From Streptomyces griseoluteus (GTDB lineage Bacteria; Actinomycetota; Actinomycetes; Streptomycetales; Streptomycetaceae): 64,000 nucleotides of DNA. The notes beneath the pieces were generated by a model, which worked only from the letters and a program-made list of their open reading frames with translations, was not told the origin of the DNA and made no database searches. The translations under genes were made by a program, and so were the position numbers. Positions 7,625 to 16,401 of the stretch are shown here, piece after piece. Within the stretch, counting starts at the first letter, position 1. Each line of letters begins with the position of its first letter. The stretch covers positions 1-64,000 of the forward strand of contig JOBE01000004.1 of assembly GCA_000717735.1 (NCBI GenBank), written 5' to 3'.

Positions 7625-8472
7625 GCCTGCCCGAGGACGTGGAGCTGGCGGCCGAGCCGCTCGATCTCCACCTCGACCACGTCGCCGGCGCGGAGGTAGG
7701 GGAAGTCGTTGGCGCCGGCCGCGACACCGGCGGGGGTCCCGGTGTTGATGACGTCGCCGGGTTCGAGGACCATGAACTGGCTCAGGTACCAGACCACGTG
7801 GTGCACGCCGAAGAGCATGTCCTTGCTGTGGCCGTCCTGCCGCGGTTCGCCGTTGACCCACAGGCGCAGGGCGAGTCCCTGGGGGTCGCCGGTCTCGTCC
7901 GGGGTCACCAGCCAGGGTCCCAGGGGGTTGAAGGTCTCGCAGGACTTGCCCTTGTCCCACTGTCCGCCGCGTTCGAGCTGGAAGGCGCGTTCGCCGACGT
8001 CGTCGGTGATCGTGTAGCCGGCGATGACGTCCTCCGCGTCCGCGGGGTCGTCCAGGTAGCGGGCGGTGCGGCCGATGACGACGGCGAGTTCGACCTCGTA
8101 GTCGGTCTCGCGGCTGCCTCGCGGGACGAGCACCCGGTCGTCGGGGCCGACCACGGTGTCGGCCGCCTTCATGAAGACGACCGGCTCGGCCGGCGGGGGT
8201 GCTCCCGTCTCGGCGGCGTGGTCACGGTAGTTGAGGCCGATGCAGACGACCTTCCCGGGCCTGGCGACCGGAGCGCCGACGCGCAGACCGGTCGTGTCCA
8301 GTCGGGGCAGCTCACCGGCGGCGAGCGCGGCCCGTGCCCGGTTCAGGCCGTCGGAGGCCAGGAAGACGGCGTCGATGTCACCGGTCAGCGGGGTCAGGTC
8401 GTGGGCCTGGCCTTCGGCATCGAGGACGGCGGGGCGCTCAGCGCCCTGCGGTCCGACGCGGAGGAAGCGCAT
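7621..8472 (-). CDS. FAH-family hydrolase, probable 2,4-diketo-3-deoxy-L-fuconate hydrolase
   Basis: Fumarylacetoacetate-hydrolase-family enzyme of 283 residues. The metal site is seen in DYEVELAVVIG (E126, E128) with D157 in TDDVGER, and the family signature around GKSCETFNPLGPW lies near 175-187. In the oxidative L-fucose pathway such an enzyme cleaves 2,4-diketo-3-deoxy-L-fuconate to pyruvate and L-lactate. Two in-frame ATGs occur at 8475 and 8472. The second is 4 bases after GAGGAG and is preferred. The start lies 35 bases inside the 3' end of the GntR gene, so the two are coupled. Other FAH hydrolases act on oxopentenoates or ureidoglycolate, so the role rests on the complete pathway around it. 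Confidence 0.86.
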   Translation of the reverse strand: MRFLRVGPQGAERPAVLDAEGQAHDLTPLTGDIDAVFLASDGLNRARAALAAGELPRLDTTGLRVGAPVARPGKVVCIGLNYRDHAAETGAPPPAEPVVFMKAADTVVGPDDRVLVPRGSRETDYEVELAVVIGRTARYLDDPADAEDVIAGYTITDDVGERAFQLERGGQWDKGKSCETFNPLGPWLVTPDETGDPQGLALRLWVNGEPRQDGHSKDMLFGVHHVVWYLSQFMVLEPGDVINTGTPAGVAAGANDFPYLRAGDVVEVEIERLGRQLHVLGQA

Positions 8473-9217
8473 CATGCTCCTCGGAAGAGGGTCGGGTGGG
8501 GTGGGAGGGCTCCGCGGGGCCGAGGGGGACGCTGCCTCCCCCGGCCAGGTGCTCGCGCAGCCATTGCTCGGTGGTGCTGACATGGAGCAGGGCGGCCGCC
8601 TGGGCCAGCGGGGCGTCGCGGGCGATGAGGGCGCGGTGGATCGCCTCGTGTTCGGCGATCGTGCGCCCGGCGGCGTCGGCGTCCACGAGGCCGCGCCAGA
8701 CGCGGGCGCGCAGGGTGCGTCCGGAGATGTGCTCGAGGAGGGTGGCCAGGGTCTCGTTGCGGGTGGCGCGGACCACGGCCCGGTGGAAGGCGGCGTCGTG
8801 GTGGTTGAGGAGCTCCGCGTCGTCCCGTGCCTCGCGCATCGCGTCCAGGTGGCGCTCGATCTCGGCGAGGTCCTCGTCGGTGACGCGGGCCGCGGCCAGG
8901 CCGGTGGCGACCGGCTCGAACAGCCTGCGGACCTCGGTGAGTTCGAGGACGGTGTCCCCCTGGAGCAGGTCGACCGCGCCGCCGAGGCCCTCCAGGAGCA
9001 GGCCGGGCTCCAGGCTGGTGACGTACGTGCCGTCGCCGCGCCGGATCTCCAGGACGCGTGCGACGACGAGGGACTTGACGGCCTCGCGCATCAGGTTCCG
9101 CGAGAGGCCCAGCTCGGCGGCGAGCTGCTGTTCGGGCGGCAGTTTGGAGCCGGGGGGCAGGTCGCCGTCCTGGATGAGCCGGCGGATGCGGGTGATGGCC
9201 TTGTCGGTCAGGGACAC
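8438..9217 (-). CDS. GntR/FCD transcriptional regulator of the fucose cluster
   Basis: FadR-subfamily repressor, 259 residues from the GTG at 9217. The winged helix spans about residues 5-68 (KLPPEQQLAAELGLSRNLMREA, then GDGTYV) and the FCD ligand domain about 85-225, with metal-binding histidines around HHDAAFHRAV and HEAIHRAL. I chose 9217 because the family begins a few residues before the first helix; no good ribosome-binding site marks any start. It leads the minus-strand operon (regulator, hydrolase, reductase, lactonase) and diverges from fuconate dehydratase, so it probably controls both sides from the 196-bp gap in response to a pathway acid such as fuconate or a keto-deoxy acid. Confidence 0.88.
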   Translation of the reverse strand: MSLTDKAITRIRRLIQDGDLPPGSKLPPEQQLAAELGLSRNLMREAVKSLVVARVLEIRRGDGTYVTSLEPGLLLEGLGGAVDLLQGDTVLELTEVRRLFEPVATGLAAARVTDEDLAEIERHLDAMREARDDAELLNHHDAAFHRAVVRATRNETLATLLEHISGRTLRARVWRGLVDADAAGRTIAEHEAIHRALIARDAPLAQAAALLHVSTTEQWLREHLAGGGSVPLGPAEPSHPTRPSSEEHDALPPRRTAGR

Positions 9218-9413
9218 GGCGACAACGTAACAGGAGATCCCATGTCCGGAGAAGGAGTCACCCCCAAGGCGTCGACAGATGACACTCACCGACTCGCCAA
9301 CTCGCCCCATTTACCTGGGGTTTTACAAGTAGCTCCACTGAACCCCTGGACGGCGACCGGTCACGCCTCCTATAAATCCATCCCATGTATCCAGGCGATG
9401 CGCATGAGGCGCC
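9218..9413. promoter_or_regulatory. Divergent promoter region of the fucose cluster
   Basis: This 196-bp gap separates the GntR operon from the fuconate dehydratase operon and is less GC-rich than its flanks. A 9-bp direct repeat ATCCCATGT occurs near both ends, at 9237-9245 and 9380-9388, one beside each start. It is the best candidate operator for the adjacent FCD regulator, but binding is inferred only. A TATAAAT stretch lies at 9371-9377, before the dehydratase gene. Confidence 0.55.
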
Positions 9414-10724
9414 GTGACCGAAGTGATCACCGCTGTCGAGGCCGCCGACATCAGGTTCCCGACCTCGCGTCAGCTCGACGGCTCCGACGCCATGAACCCC
9501 GAACCCGACTACTCCGCCGCCTATGTGACGGTCCGCACCAGCTCCGGTCAGGCCGGCCACGGCCTGGCGTTCACCGTCGGGCGCGGGAACGACGTGCAGG
9601 TGGCCGCCGTCCGTGCCCTTGCCCCGCTGGTCGTCGGCCTGCCGGTCGACGAGGTCCTCGGCGATCCGGGCGCGTTCTCGCGCCGGCTCGTCGAGGACAG
9701 CCAACTGCGCTGGCTGGGGCCGGCGAAGGGCGTGATCCACATGGCGGCCGCCGCCCTCGTGAACGCCGTGTGGGACCTGTACGGCCGCCGGGAGGGCAAG
9801 CCGGTCTGGGAACTGCTCAGCGACCTGACGCCCGAACAGCTCGTCGACATGGTCGACTTCCGCTACCTGGAGGACGCGCTCACCCGCGACGAGGCGCTGG
9901 ACATCCTGCGCCGTGCCGAGCCCGGCCGCGCCGAGCGCAAGCGCCGCCTCCTGGCCCGGGGCTACCCGGCGTACACCACCTCCCCCGGCTGGCTCGGCTA
10001 CACCGACGAGAAGCTGGTCCTCCTGGCGAAGCAGGCGGTCGCCGACGGATTCACCCAGATCAAGCTGAAGGTCGGCGCCGACCCGGCCGCCGACCTGCGC
10101 CGGGTCGCACTGGCCCGCGAGGCGGTCGGCCCGGACATCCGGATCGCCGTGGACGCCAACCAGGCGTGGGGGGTGCGCCAGGCCGTCGAGTGGATGGCCA
10201 CGCTCGCCGCGTACGACGTGTACTGGATCGAGGAGCCCACCTCCCCCGACGACATCCTCGGCCACGCCGCGATCCGGCGGCAGGTCGCTCCGGTGAAGGT
10301 CGCCACCGGCGAGCACTGCCACAACCAGGTGATGTTCAAGCAGCTGCTCCAGGCGCGGGCGATCGACGTGCTGCAGCTCGACGCGAGCCGTACCGCCGGC
10401 GTCACCGAGAACGTCGCGGTCCTCCTCCTCGCCGCCAAGTTCGGCGTCCCGGTGTGTCCGCACGCGGGCGGCGTCGGGCTGTGCGAGATGGTCCAGCACC
10501 TGTCGATGTTCGACTACGTGGCCGTCAGCGGGACGACCGAGGACCGGGTGATCGAGTACGTCGATCACCTGCACGAGCACTTCACCGCTCCGGTACGGAT
10601 CTCGGGCGGCCACTATCTGGCGCCCACCACGCCGGGCATCGGCGCCGAACTGCACCCGGCGTCCGTCACCGAGCACCGCTACCCGGGCGGTTCCGTCTGG
10701 CGGGAGGAGACCGGACATGAGTGA
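9414..10724 (+). CDS. L-fuconate dehydratase (enolase superfamily)
   Basis: Enolase-superfamily acid-sugar dehydratase of 436 residues, closely matching the length and layout of the characterised Xanthomonas L-fuconate dehydratase. Predicted catalytic residues are K217/K219 in KLKVG, metal ligands D247 (DANQ), E273 or E274 (EEP) and E300 (GEHC), and H350 (CPHAGG), almost the numbering of the Xanthomonas enzyme. It dehydrates L-fuconate to 2-keto-3-deoxy-L-fuconate. The start is a GTG with GAGG about 6 bases upstream. The 3' end overlaps the dehydrogenase start by 8 bases. This is the most diagnostic member of the fucose pathway; related D-arabinonate or galactonate dehydratases are less likely. 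Confidence 0.93.
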   Translation: MTEVITAVEAADIRFPTSRQLDGSDAMNPEPDYSAAYVTVRTSSGQAGHGLAFTVGRGNDVQVAAVRALAPLVVGLPVDEVLGDPGAFSRRLVEDSQLRWLGPAKGVIHMAAAALVNAVWDLYGRREGKPVWELLSDLTPEQLVDMVDFRYLEDALTRDEALDILRRAEPGRAERKRRLLARGYPAYTTSPGWLGYTDEKLVLLAKQAVADGFTQIKLKVGADPAADLRRVALAREAVGPDIRIAVDANQAWGVRQAVEWMATLAAYDVYWIEEPTSPDDILGHAAIRRQVAPVKVATGEHCHNQVMFKQLLQARAIDVLQLDASRTAGVTENVAVLLLAAKFGVPVCPHAGGVGLCEMVQHLSMFDYVAVSGTTEDRVIEYVDHLHEHFTAPVRISGGHYLAPTTPGIGAELHPASVTEHRYPGGSVWREETGHE

Positions 10725-11475
10725 GCCCGAGTTCGCCGGACTGAGCGCCGTCGTCACGGGAGGGGCGTCGGGCATCGGTCTGGCGACCGCCCGGCTCCTC
10801 GCGGCGCGCGGCGCCCGCGTCGCCTGTCTGGACCTGAAGCCGGACGACCTGCCCGAGCCGCTGATCGGCACCCCCGTCGACGTCTCGGACGCCCGGTCCG
10901 TCGACGCCGGAGTGGCGTGGGCCGCGGAGCTGCTCGGCGGCATCGACATCCTGGTCAACAACGCCGGGATCGGCGCGCAGGGCGGCGTCGAGGACAACCC
11001 CGACGAGGAGTGGCGGCGGGTGTTCGAGGTCAACGTCCTCGGCGTGGTGCGGACGACCCGTGCGGCACTGCCGTACCTGCGGCGGTCGGCCGCCCCGGCG
11101 ATCGTCAACACGTGTTCCGTCGCGGCCACCGCCGGGCTGCCCGCCCGCGTGCTCTACTCGGCCTCGAAGGGCGCGGTCCTCGCCATGACCCGCGCGATGG
11201 CCGCCGACCTGGTGGGCGAGGGGATCCGGGTCACCTGCGTCAACCCGGGCACGGTGGCGACGCCCTGGGTGGACCGGCTCCTGGCACGGGCCGACGATCC
11301 CCTCGCCGAGCGGGCCGCCCTCGAAGCCCGCCAACCCACCGGGCGCCTGGTCTCCGCCGATCAGGTGGCCGCCGCCATCGCCTATCTGGCCGGCCCGCTC
11401 GCCGGCGCCACCACCGGCACCGACCTCGCCGTCGACGGCGGCATGAGCGGGCTCCGCGTCCGCCCGCGCGGCTGA
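10717..11475 (+). CDS. SDR dehydrogenase, probable 2-keto-3-deoxy-L-fuconate dehydrogenase
   Basis: Classical short-chain dehydrogenase of 252 residues with TGGASGIG nucleotide binding (about 14-21), NNAG (about 80-83), catalytic Ser in TCSVAA and YSASK (Tyr about 147). The 8-base overlap with the fuconate dehydratase gene implies coupled translation. In the pathway it oxidises 2-keto-3-deoxy-L-fuconate at C4 to the 2,4-diketo acid, the substrate of the FAH hydrolase encoded divergently. An L-fucose dehydrogenase role is the alternative, but the aldo/keto reductase already fits that step. Confidence 0.88.
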   Translation: MSEPEFAGLSAVVTGGASGIGLATARLLAARGARVACLDLKPDDLPEPLIGTPVDVSDARSVDAGVAWAAELLGGIDILVNNAGIGAQGGVEDNPDEEWRRVFEVNVLGVVRTTRAALPYLRRSAAPAIVNTCSVAATAGLPARVLYSASKGAVLAMTRAMAADLVGEGIRVTCVNPGTVATPWVDRLLARADDPLAERAALEARQPTGRLVSADQVAAAIAYLAGPLAGATTGTDLAVDGGMSGLRVRPRG

Positions 11476-11531
11476 ACCGGCGCGGCGGCCGGGCACATGC
11501 GCCCGGCCGCCTCCCGCCTCCCGCCTCCGGT

Positions 11532-13814
11532 TCAGGCCGGGTACGGGAGGTCCGCCTCCAAGGTGTCGGCGGGCCGGGAGTGGACGCTTCCGTCCGGGCC
11601 GCCGACACGCAGGTGCCAGGGGTGCCGGCTGTCGGTGGTCACGTGGAGGCGGTCGCCCCGGCGGCGCAGGTGGAAGCGGGCGGCCTCGCCGGGGCCGTCG
11701 GAGCGCGGGATCACGAGGGTCCGCTCGGCGCCGTCGGCGAAGGCGTGCACCCGCAGCTCGACCCCGTCCGCCCAGTCGGAGACCGGGCGCTGGTCGTCGG
11801 CGCCCAGCGGGACGACCGAGTCCGGGCGGGCAAGCAGGGGCAGGGAGTGGAAGTCGTGCCGCTCGCGGACCCAGCGGGGACCCTCGATCCGGGCACCGGT
11901 CAGGACGTTCGTCCACGGCCCTTCGGGCACGTAGTACTCGACCGTGCCGTCGTCGGTGAAGACCGGGGCGACGAGCAGGTCGTCGCCGAGCATGTACTGC
12001 CGGTCGAGCGTCCCGACGGCGGGGTCGTCGGGGAACTCCAGGACCATGGCCCGCATGACCGGGATGCCGGTGGCGTGCGCCTGCTGGGCGGCGCGCTGGA
12101 GGTAGGGGGCGAGGCGGTGCTTGAGCAGGGTGAACGCGCGGGTGACGTCGACGGCCTCCTCCCCGTAGTCCCACGGGACGCGGTACGACTTGCTGCCGTG
12201 CAGGCGGCTGTGCGAGGAGAGCAGCCCGAACTGCACCCAGCGCTTGAACACGGTGGGGGTGGGGGTGCCCTCGAAGCCACCGATGTCGTGGCTCCAGAAG
12301 CCGAAGCCGGACATGCCGAGGGAGAGTCCGCCGCGCAGCGACTCGGCCATGGCGTTGAAGTGCGACTCGCAGTCGCCGCCCCAGTGCACCGGGTACTGCT
12401 GGCCGCCCGCGGTGGCGGAGCGGGCGAAGAGCAGGGCCTCGCCCTCACCGCGTACCTCGCGCAGCAGCTCGAAGACGGCCCGGTTGTACAGGTGGGTGTA
12501 GTAGTTGTGCATGCGCTCCGGGTCGGAGCCGTCGTGCCAGACCACGTCGGTGGGGATGCGCTCGCCGAAGTCGGTCTTGAAGCAGTCCACCCCCTGGTCG
12601 AGCAGGGTGCGCAGCTTGGCGATGTACCACTCCCGCGCGGCCGGGTTGGTGAAGTCGACCAGGGCCATGCCGGGCTGCCACAGGTCCCACTGCCACACGC
12701 TCCCGTCCGGACGCCGGACGAGGTGTCCGAGGCGCATGCCCTCCTCGAACATGGCGGACTTCTGGGCGATGTAGGGGTTGATCCAGGCGCTGATCCTCAG
12801 CCCCTGGTCCTTGAGCCGGGTCAGCATGCCGGCCGGGTCGGGGAAGGTGTCGGGGTCCCACTCGAAGTCGCACCACTGGTACTCGCGCATCCAGAAGCAG
12901 TCGAGGTGGAAGACGCTCAGGGGGATGCCGCGCTCGGCCATGCCGCCGACGAAGCGGTTGACGGTGGCCTCGTCGTAGTCGGTGGTGAAGGAGGTGGTCA
13001 GCCAGAGTCCGAGGGCCCAGGCCGGGGGCAGGGCGGGGCGGCCGGTGAGCGCGGTGTAGCGCTCGAGGATCCGCTTCGGGGTCGGGCCGTGGACGACGAA
13101 GTACTCAAGCGACTGGTCCTCGACGCTGAACTGCACCTGGCCGACCGCCTCGGTGCCGACCTCGTAGCTGACCTTGCCGGGGTGGTTGACGAAGACGCCG
13201 TAGCCCCGGTTGGTGAGGTGGAAGGGGACGTTCTTGTAGGCCTGTTCGCTGCTGGTGCCGCCGTCGGCCTGCCAGATGTCGACCGTCTGGCCGTTCCTGA
13301 CGAAGGGGGTGAACCGCTCGCCGAGTCCGTAGATCAACTCGCCGACCCCGAGGGAGAGCTGGCCGAGCATGAAGTGCCGGTCCTCGTCGTCGGTGACGAA
13401 GGCGGTGCCGCGCTCGCCCACGGTGGTGAGGACCTGCCCGTCGGCGGTGAACTCCAGTTTCCACGGCGCGGAGGTGTCCACCCGCAGGGTGAGGTCGCCG
13501 GCGCTGAGCTCGACGACGGCGCCGTCCCGCCGCACCTTTCCCGCGCCCTGCTCCGCGCCGGGCAGCGCGAACTCGGGCCCTGGCCGTGCCGAACCGGCGT
13601 GGTGGGTGGTGCGCACGCCGATCACGCCCTCGGCCGGAGACCAGCACTCGACGGTGAGCAACGGGCTGTTGAGCGTGTCGCCGCGGCGGCGCACGTGCTT
13701 CACCGGCGCGTAGAGCGTCACCCGGTGTTCGTCGGCGCGGACGTCCGCGACCTCGGTGGCATAGCGTGCGGTGCGACCCGGGCGCATCAGCCAGTACCCG
13801 TCGGTGAACTTCAT
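11532..13814 (-). CDS. GH31 alpha-xylosidase (YicI type)
   Basis: Family 31 alpha-xylosidase of 760 residues, the length of the YicI group. The nucleophile is D415 in KTDFGERIPT and the acid/base D481 in WGGDCESHFNAM, one off from the E. coli YicI numbering (416 and 482). HLDCFWMREYQWCDFEWD matches the xylose-selective pocket of the subgroup. It releases alpha-xylose from the non-reducing end of xyloglucan oligosaccharides (isoprimeverose type). It lacks a signal peptide, so it acts inside the cell. GGAGGAAA precedes the ATG, which overlaps the GH1 stop as ATGA. It is the last gene of the CE7-GH1-GH31 operon and the strongest marker for xyloglucan. Confidence 0.94.
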   Translation of the reverse strand: MKFTDGYWLMRPGRTARYATEVADVRADEHRVTLYAPVKHVRRRGDTLNSPLLTVECWSPAEGVIGVRTTHHAGSARPGPEFALPGAEQGAGKVRRDGAVVELSAGDLTLRVDTSAPWKLEFTADGQVLTTVGERGTAFVTDDEDRHFMLGQLSLGVGELIYGLGERFTPFVRNGQTVDIWQADGGTSSEQAYKNVPFHLTNRGYGVFVNHPGKVSYEVGTEAVGQVQFSVEDQSLEYFVVHGPTPKRILERYTALTGRPALPPAWALGLWLTTSFTTDYDEATVNRFVGGMAERGIPLSVFHLDCFWMREYQWCDFEWDPDTFPDPAGMLTRLKDQGLRISAWINPYIAQKSAMFEEGMRLGHLVRRPDGSVWQWDLWQPGMALVDFTNPAAREWYIAKLRTLLDQGVDCFKTDFGERIPTDVVWHDGSDPERMHNYYTHLYNRAVFELLREVRGEGEALLFARSATAGGQQYPVHWGGDCESHFNAMAESLRGGLSLGMSGFGFWSHDIGGFEGTPTPTVFKRWVQFGLLSSHSRLHGSKSYRVPWDYGEEAVDVTRAFTLLKHRLAPYLQRAAQQAHATGIPVMRAMVLEFPDDPAVGTLDRQYMLGDDLLVAPVFTDDGTVEYYVPEGPWTNVLTGARIEGPRWVRERHDFHSLPLLARPDSVVPLGADDQRPVSDWADGVELRVHAFADGAERTLVIPRSDGPGEAARFHLRRRGDRLHVTTDSRHPWHLRVGGPDGSVHSRPADTLEADLPYPA

Positions 13815-15229
13815 CGGGTGGTTTCCTCCGTCCGCGCACGGTGCGCGGTGATCATGCCCCGGTACCAGTGGAAGCTGTCCTTGGGCGTTCTGGTGAGGGT
13901 GTCGTAGTCGATGTGGACGAGGCCGAAGCGCTGGTCGTAGCCGCGTGCCCACTCGAAGTTGTCGAGCAGCGACCACGCGAAGTAGCCGCGTACGTCCACT
14001 CCGGCGGCGACGGCGTCGGCGACGGCGGCGAGGTGGTCGGCGAGGTAGGCGATCCGCTCGTCGTCGTGGATCCGGCCGTCGGCGCCGAGGGTGTCGGCCT
14101 CGGCGGAGCCGTTCTCGGTGATCCAGACGGGCGGAAGCCCCGGGTGGCGGGCGTGGAGTGCGCGGAGCAGCTCGGTGAGCGCCTCGGGGACGACGGGCCA
14201 GCCCATGGTGGTGTGCCGGGTGCCGTACGGGTCCAGCTCGATGACACCGATGTCCACGGCCGTGCGGGCCTCGGGGTCCTCGGCGCGGTGGGGGGCGGCG
14301 GCGACGGTGATCGGGCGGTAGAAGTTGACGCCGAGGAAGTCCAGCGGGGCGCCGATCAGCTCCAGGTCGCCGGGCCGCCGCCAGGGTCCTTCGGCGAGAC
14401 CGGACCAGGTCTCCTCCTCGTACGCGGGGTAGCGGCCGGCGAGGAGCGGCCCGGTCCAGACCTCGTTGTGGAGGACCTCGGCGCGGCGCAGGGCGGCGAG
14501 GTCCTCGGGGCGGGTGGAGGCGGCGTGGATGCGGTCGAGGTTGAGGGTGATGCCGGTCTCGCGGGCGCCCGCGGCCCGCAGCTCGCGTACGGCGAGGCCG
14601 TGGGCGACGAGGAGGTGGTGTGCGGCCGCGAGCGCGCCGCGGCCCTCCTCGGTGCCGGGGGCGTGGCGTCCTTCGGCGTGGCCCACGAAGGCGGAGCAGT
14701 ACGGCTCGTTGAGGGTGATCCAGCGCTCCACCCGGTCGCCGTAGCGCTCGGCGGCGAGGGCCGCGTACCGGGCGAACGCCTCGGCGGTCTCCCTGGTACG
14801 CCAGCCTCCGCGGTCCTCCAGGGCCTGCGGCAGGTCCCAGTGGTAGAGGGTGACGGCCGGTGCGACTCCGGCGGCGAGCAGCTGGTCGATCAGGCGGTCG
14901 TAGAAGTCGAGGCCCTTCTGGTTGACCGGCCCGGTTCCGTCGGGGAGCAGCCGGGACCAGGCGATCGAGAAGCGGTAGTCGTCCACGCCGAGCTCGCGCA
15001 GCAGGGCGATGTCCTCGGGGTGGCGGTGGTAGTGGTCGCAGGCCGTGTCGCCGGTGGCCCCGCCGAGCGTACGGCCCGGGGTGTGGCTGAAGGTGTCCCA
15101 GATCGACGGGCCGCGGCCGTCCTCGTCGTGGGCGCCCTCGATCTGGTAGGCGGCGGTGGCGGCTCCGAAGCGGAATCCGGCGGGCAGGCCGGGAACCGCG
15201 CGGGCGGAGGGCCCGGGGGTGGTGGACAT
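13811..15229 (-). CDS. GH1 beta-glucosidase
   Basis: Family 1 beta-glycosidase of 472 residues without a signal peptide. FRFGAATAAYQIEGA is at the N-terminus, the acid/base is E175 in TLNEP, the nucleophile E372 in ITENG, and the sugar-binding WSLLDNFEWARGY lies near 418. It cleaves cello-oligosaccharides or unbranched glucose left after xylose removal. It starts 5 bases after the CE7 esterase stop and its own stop overlaps the GH31 start, so the three are tightly coupled. Broad beta-glucosidase/galactosidase/fucosidase activity is common in this family; beta-glucosidase is the main expectation. Confidence 0.93.
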   Translation of the reverse strand: MSTTPGPSARAVPGLPAGFRFGAATAAYQIEGAHDEDGRGPSIWDTFSHTPGRTLGGATGDTACDHYHRHPEDIALLRELGVDDYRFSIAWSRLLPDGTGPVNQKGLDFYDRLIDQLLAAGVAPAVTLYHWDLPQALEDRGGWRTRETAEAFARYAALAAERYGDRVERWITLNEPYCSAFVGHAEGRHAPGTEEGRGALAAAHHLLVAHGLAVRELRAAGARETGITLNLDRIHAASTRPEDLAALRRAEVLHNEVWTGPLLAGRYPAYEEETWSGLAEGPWRRPGDLELIGAPLDFLGVNFYRPITVAAAPHRAEDPEARTAVDIGVIELDPYGTRHTTMGWPVVPEALTELLRALHARHPGLPPVWITENGSAEADTLGADGRIHDDERIAYLADHLAAVADAVAAGVDVRGYFAWSLLDNFEWARGYDQRFGLVHIDYDTLTRTPKDSFHWYRGMITAHRARTEETTR

Positions 15230-15234
15230 CGGGG

Positions 15235-16218
15235 TCAGAGCTCCGTTCCGAGGCCGCGCTCGTGCAGCCAGTCGAGTTGGACGGGCGGGTTGGATCCGTA
15301 GCCGCCGCCGTGGTCGGCGAACGGCCAGACGGTCATGGTGCGGTCCTCACCCGCGTAGTGGTTGAAGGCGGCGTAGACGGTGGACGGCGGGCAGACCGGG
15401 TCCATGAGCCCCACGCTGAACAGCGCCGGTGCCGTGGCCCGCTGGGCGAAGTGGACGCCGTCGAAGTAGTCGAGGGTGGTGAACGCCGGCTCCACCCGAT
15501 GCCGGCTGTGCCAGCGCAGGTACTTGGCGATCTCCTGGTACGGGCCGTCCCCGCTGATCTGGACGGCGCGGCGGAAGTGGCACAGGTACGGGACGTCCGG
15601 CAGTACCGCGGCCACGCGGTCCCCGGCAAGACCGGCGACGGCGAGCGCCAGGCCCCCGCCCTGGCTGCCGCCGGTCACCACGACCCGGTCGGGGTCGAGG
15701 CCGGGCAGCTCCGCGACCGCGTCCACGGCGCGCACGCAGTCGGTGATCAGGCGCCGGTAGTAGTACTGGTCGGGGGATTCGATGCCGCGCGTCATGAAGC
15801 CCTCGGTCCACTGGGTGCCCTCGCCCGCGTGCCGGTCCGGGGTGTCGTGGCCCTGCCCCCGGCTGTCGACGACGAGCTGGGCGTAGCCCGCCGCCGACCA
15901 GAGCAGGTGGTCGGTGGGCAGGCCGCGACCGCCGCTGTAGCCGATGTAGGTGACGACGACCGGCAGGGGGCCGGCCGCGCCGCGCGGGCGCAGCAGCCAG
16001 GCGGCGACCGGGTCGCCGTTCCAGCCGGGGAAGCGGACGTCGTCGACGTCGACGGTGCGCAGCAGGTGCCGGGCGGTCACCCGGTCGGCCGTCACGGCCC
16101 CGCCCTGCGAGCGCGCTTCGGCGAGGGTCCGCCACCAGAAGGCGTCGAAGTCGTGCGGGGCGGTCGACTTCGGGCGGTAGTCGCCGAGTTCGTCCAGTCC
16201 GAAGTCTGTCAGCGGCAT
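15235..16218 (-). CDS. CE7 acetyl xylan / oligosaccharide acetyl esterase
   Basis: Carbohydrate esterase family 7 (AXE1, cephalosporin-C deacetylase type) of 327 residues. All three CE7 signatures are present: RGQG at 120-123, GGSQGG with nucleophile S185, and HE at 319-320. D273 (LMDP) and H303 (ADHGGG) complete the triad. There is no signal peptide, fitting deacetylation of imported oligosaccharides. AGAGGAA precedes the ATG at 16218; the upstream extension is rejected because of its composition and lack of a ribosome-binding site. It is first in the operon with GH1 and GH31. O-acetyl groups occur on galactose of xyloglucan and on xylan, so either is a plausible substrate. Confidence 0.93.
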   Translation of the reverse strand: MPLTDFGLDELGDYRPKSTAPHDFDAFWWRTLAEARSQGGAVTADRVTARHLLRTVDVDDVRFPGWNGDPVAAWLLRPRGAAGPLPVVVTYIGYSGGRGLPTDHLLWSAAGYAQLVVDSRGQGHDTPDRHAGEGTQWTEGFMTRGIESPDQYYYRRLITDCVRAVDAVAELPGLDPDRVVVTGGSQGGGLALAVAGLAGDRVAAVLPDVPYLCHFRRAVQISGDGPYQEIAKYLRWHSRHRVEPAFTTLDYFDGVHFAQRATAPALFSVGLMDPVCPPSTVYAAFNHYAGEDRTMTVWPFADHGGGYGSNPPVQLDWLHERGLGTEL

Positions 16219-16328
16219 GGGATTCCTCTGGTCATGGCGGTGTCGGGGTGACGGGTGGGTGGTTCGGGTCTTCGGGTGACGCCGGAACGCCCGGCTCACG
16301 GGACCGGGCGTACGGCGTGGGCAGGGGT

Positions 16329-16357
16329 GGCGGCCCGTCCCCCTCGAACGGGCCGCC
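16329..16357. terminator. Hairpin between GH3 and CE7
   Basis: A 10-bp perfect stem GGCGGCCCGT/ACGGGCCGCC with a 9-base loop lies in the 183-bp gap between the GH3 stop and the CE7 start, with no T-run. It may reduce read-through from GH3 into the CE7-GH1-GH31 operon. Confidence 0.5.
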
Positions 16358-16401
16358 GGTCTGTGCGGACGTACCACTGCCCGGGCGGAGGTGCCGCCGG
16401 T

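Noticed and set aside
7625..7960. N-terminal extension of the aldo/keto reductase
   Set aside because: The extension runs through the coupled FAH hydrolase gene. The GTGA overlap at 7624 gives a better start.
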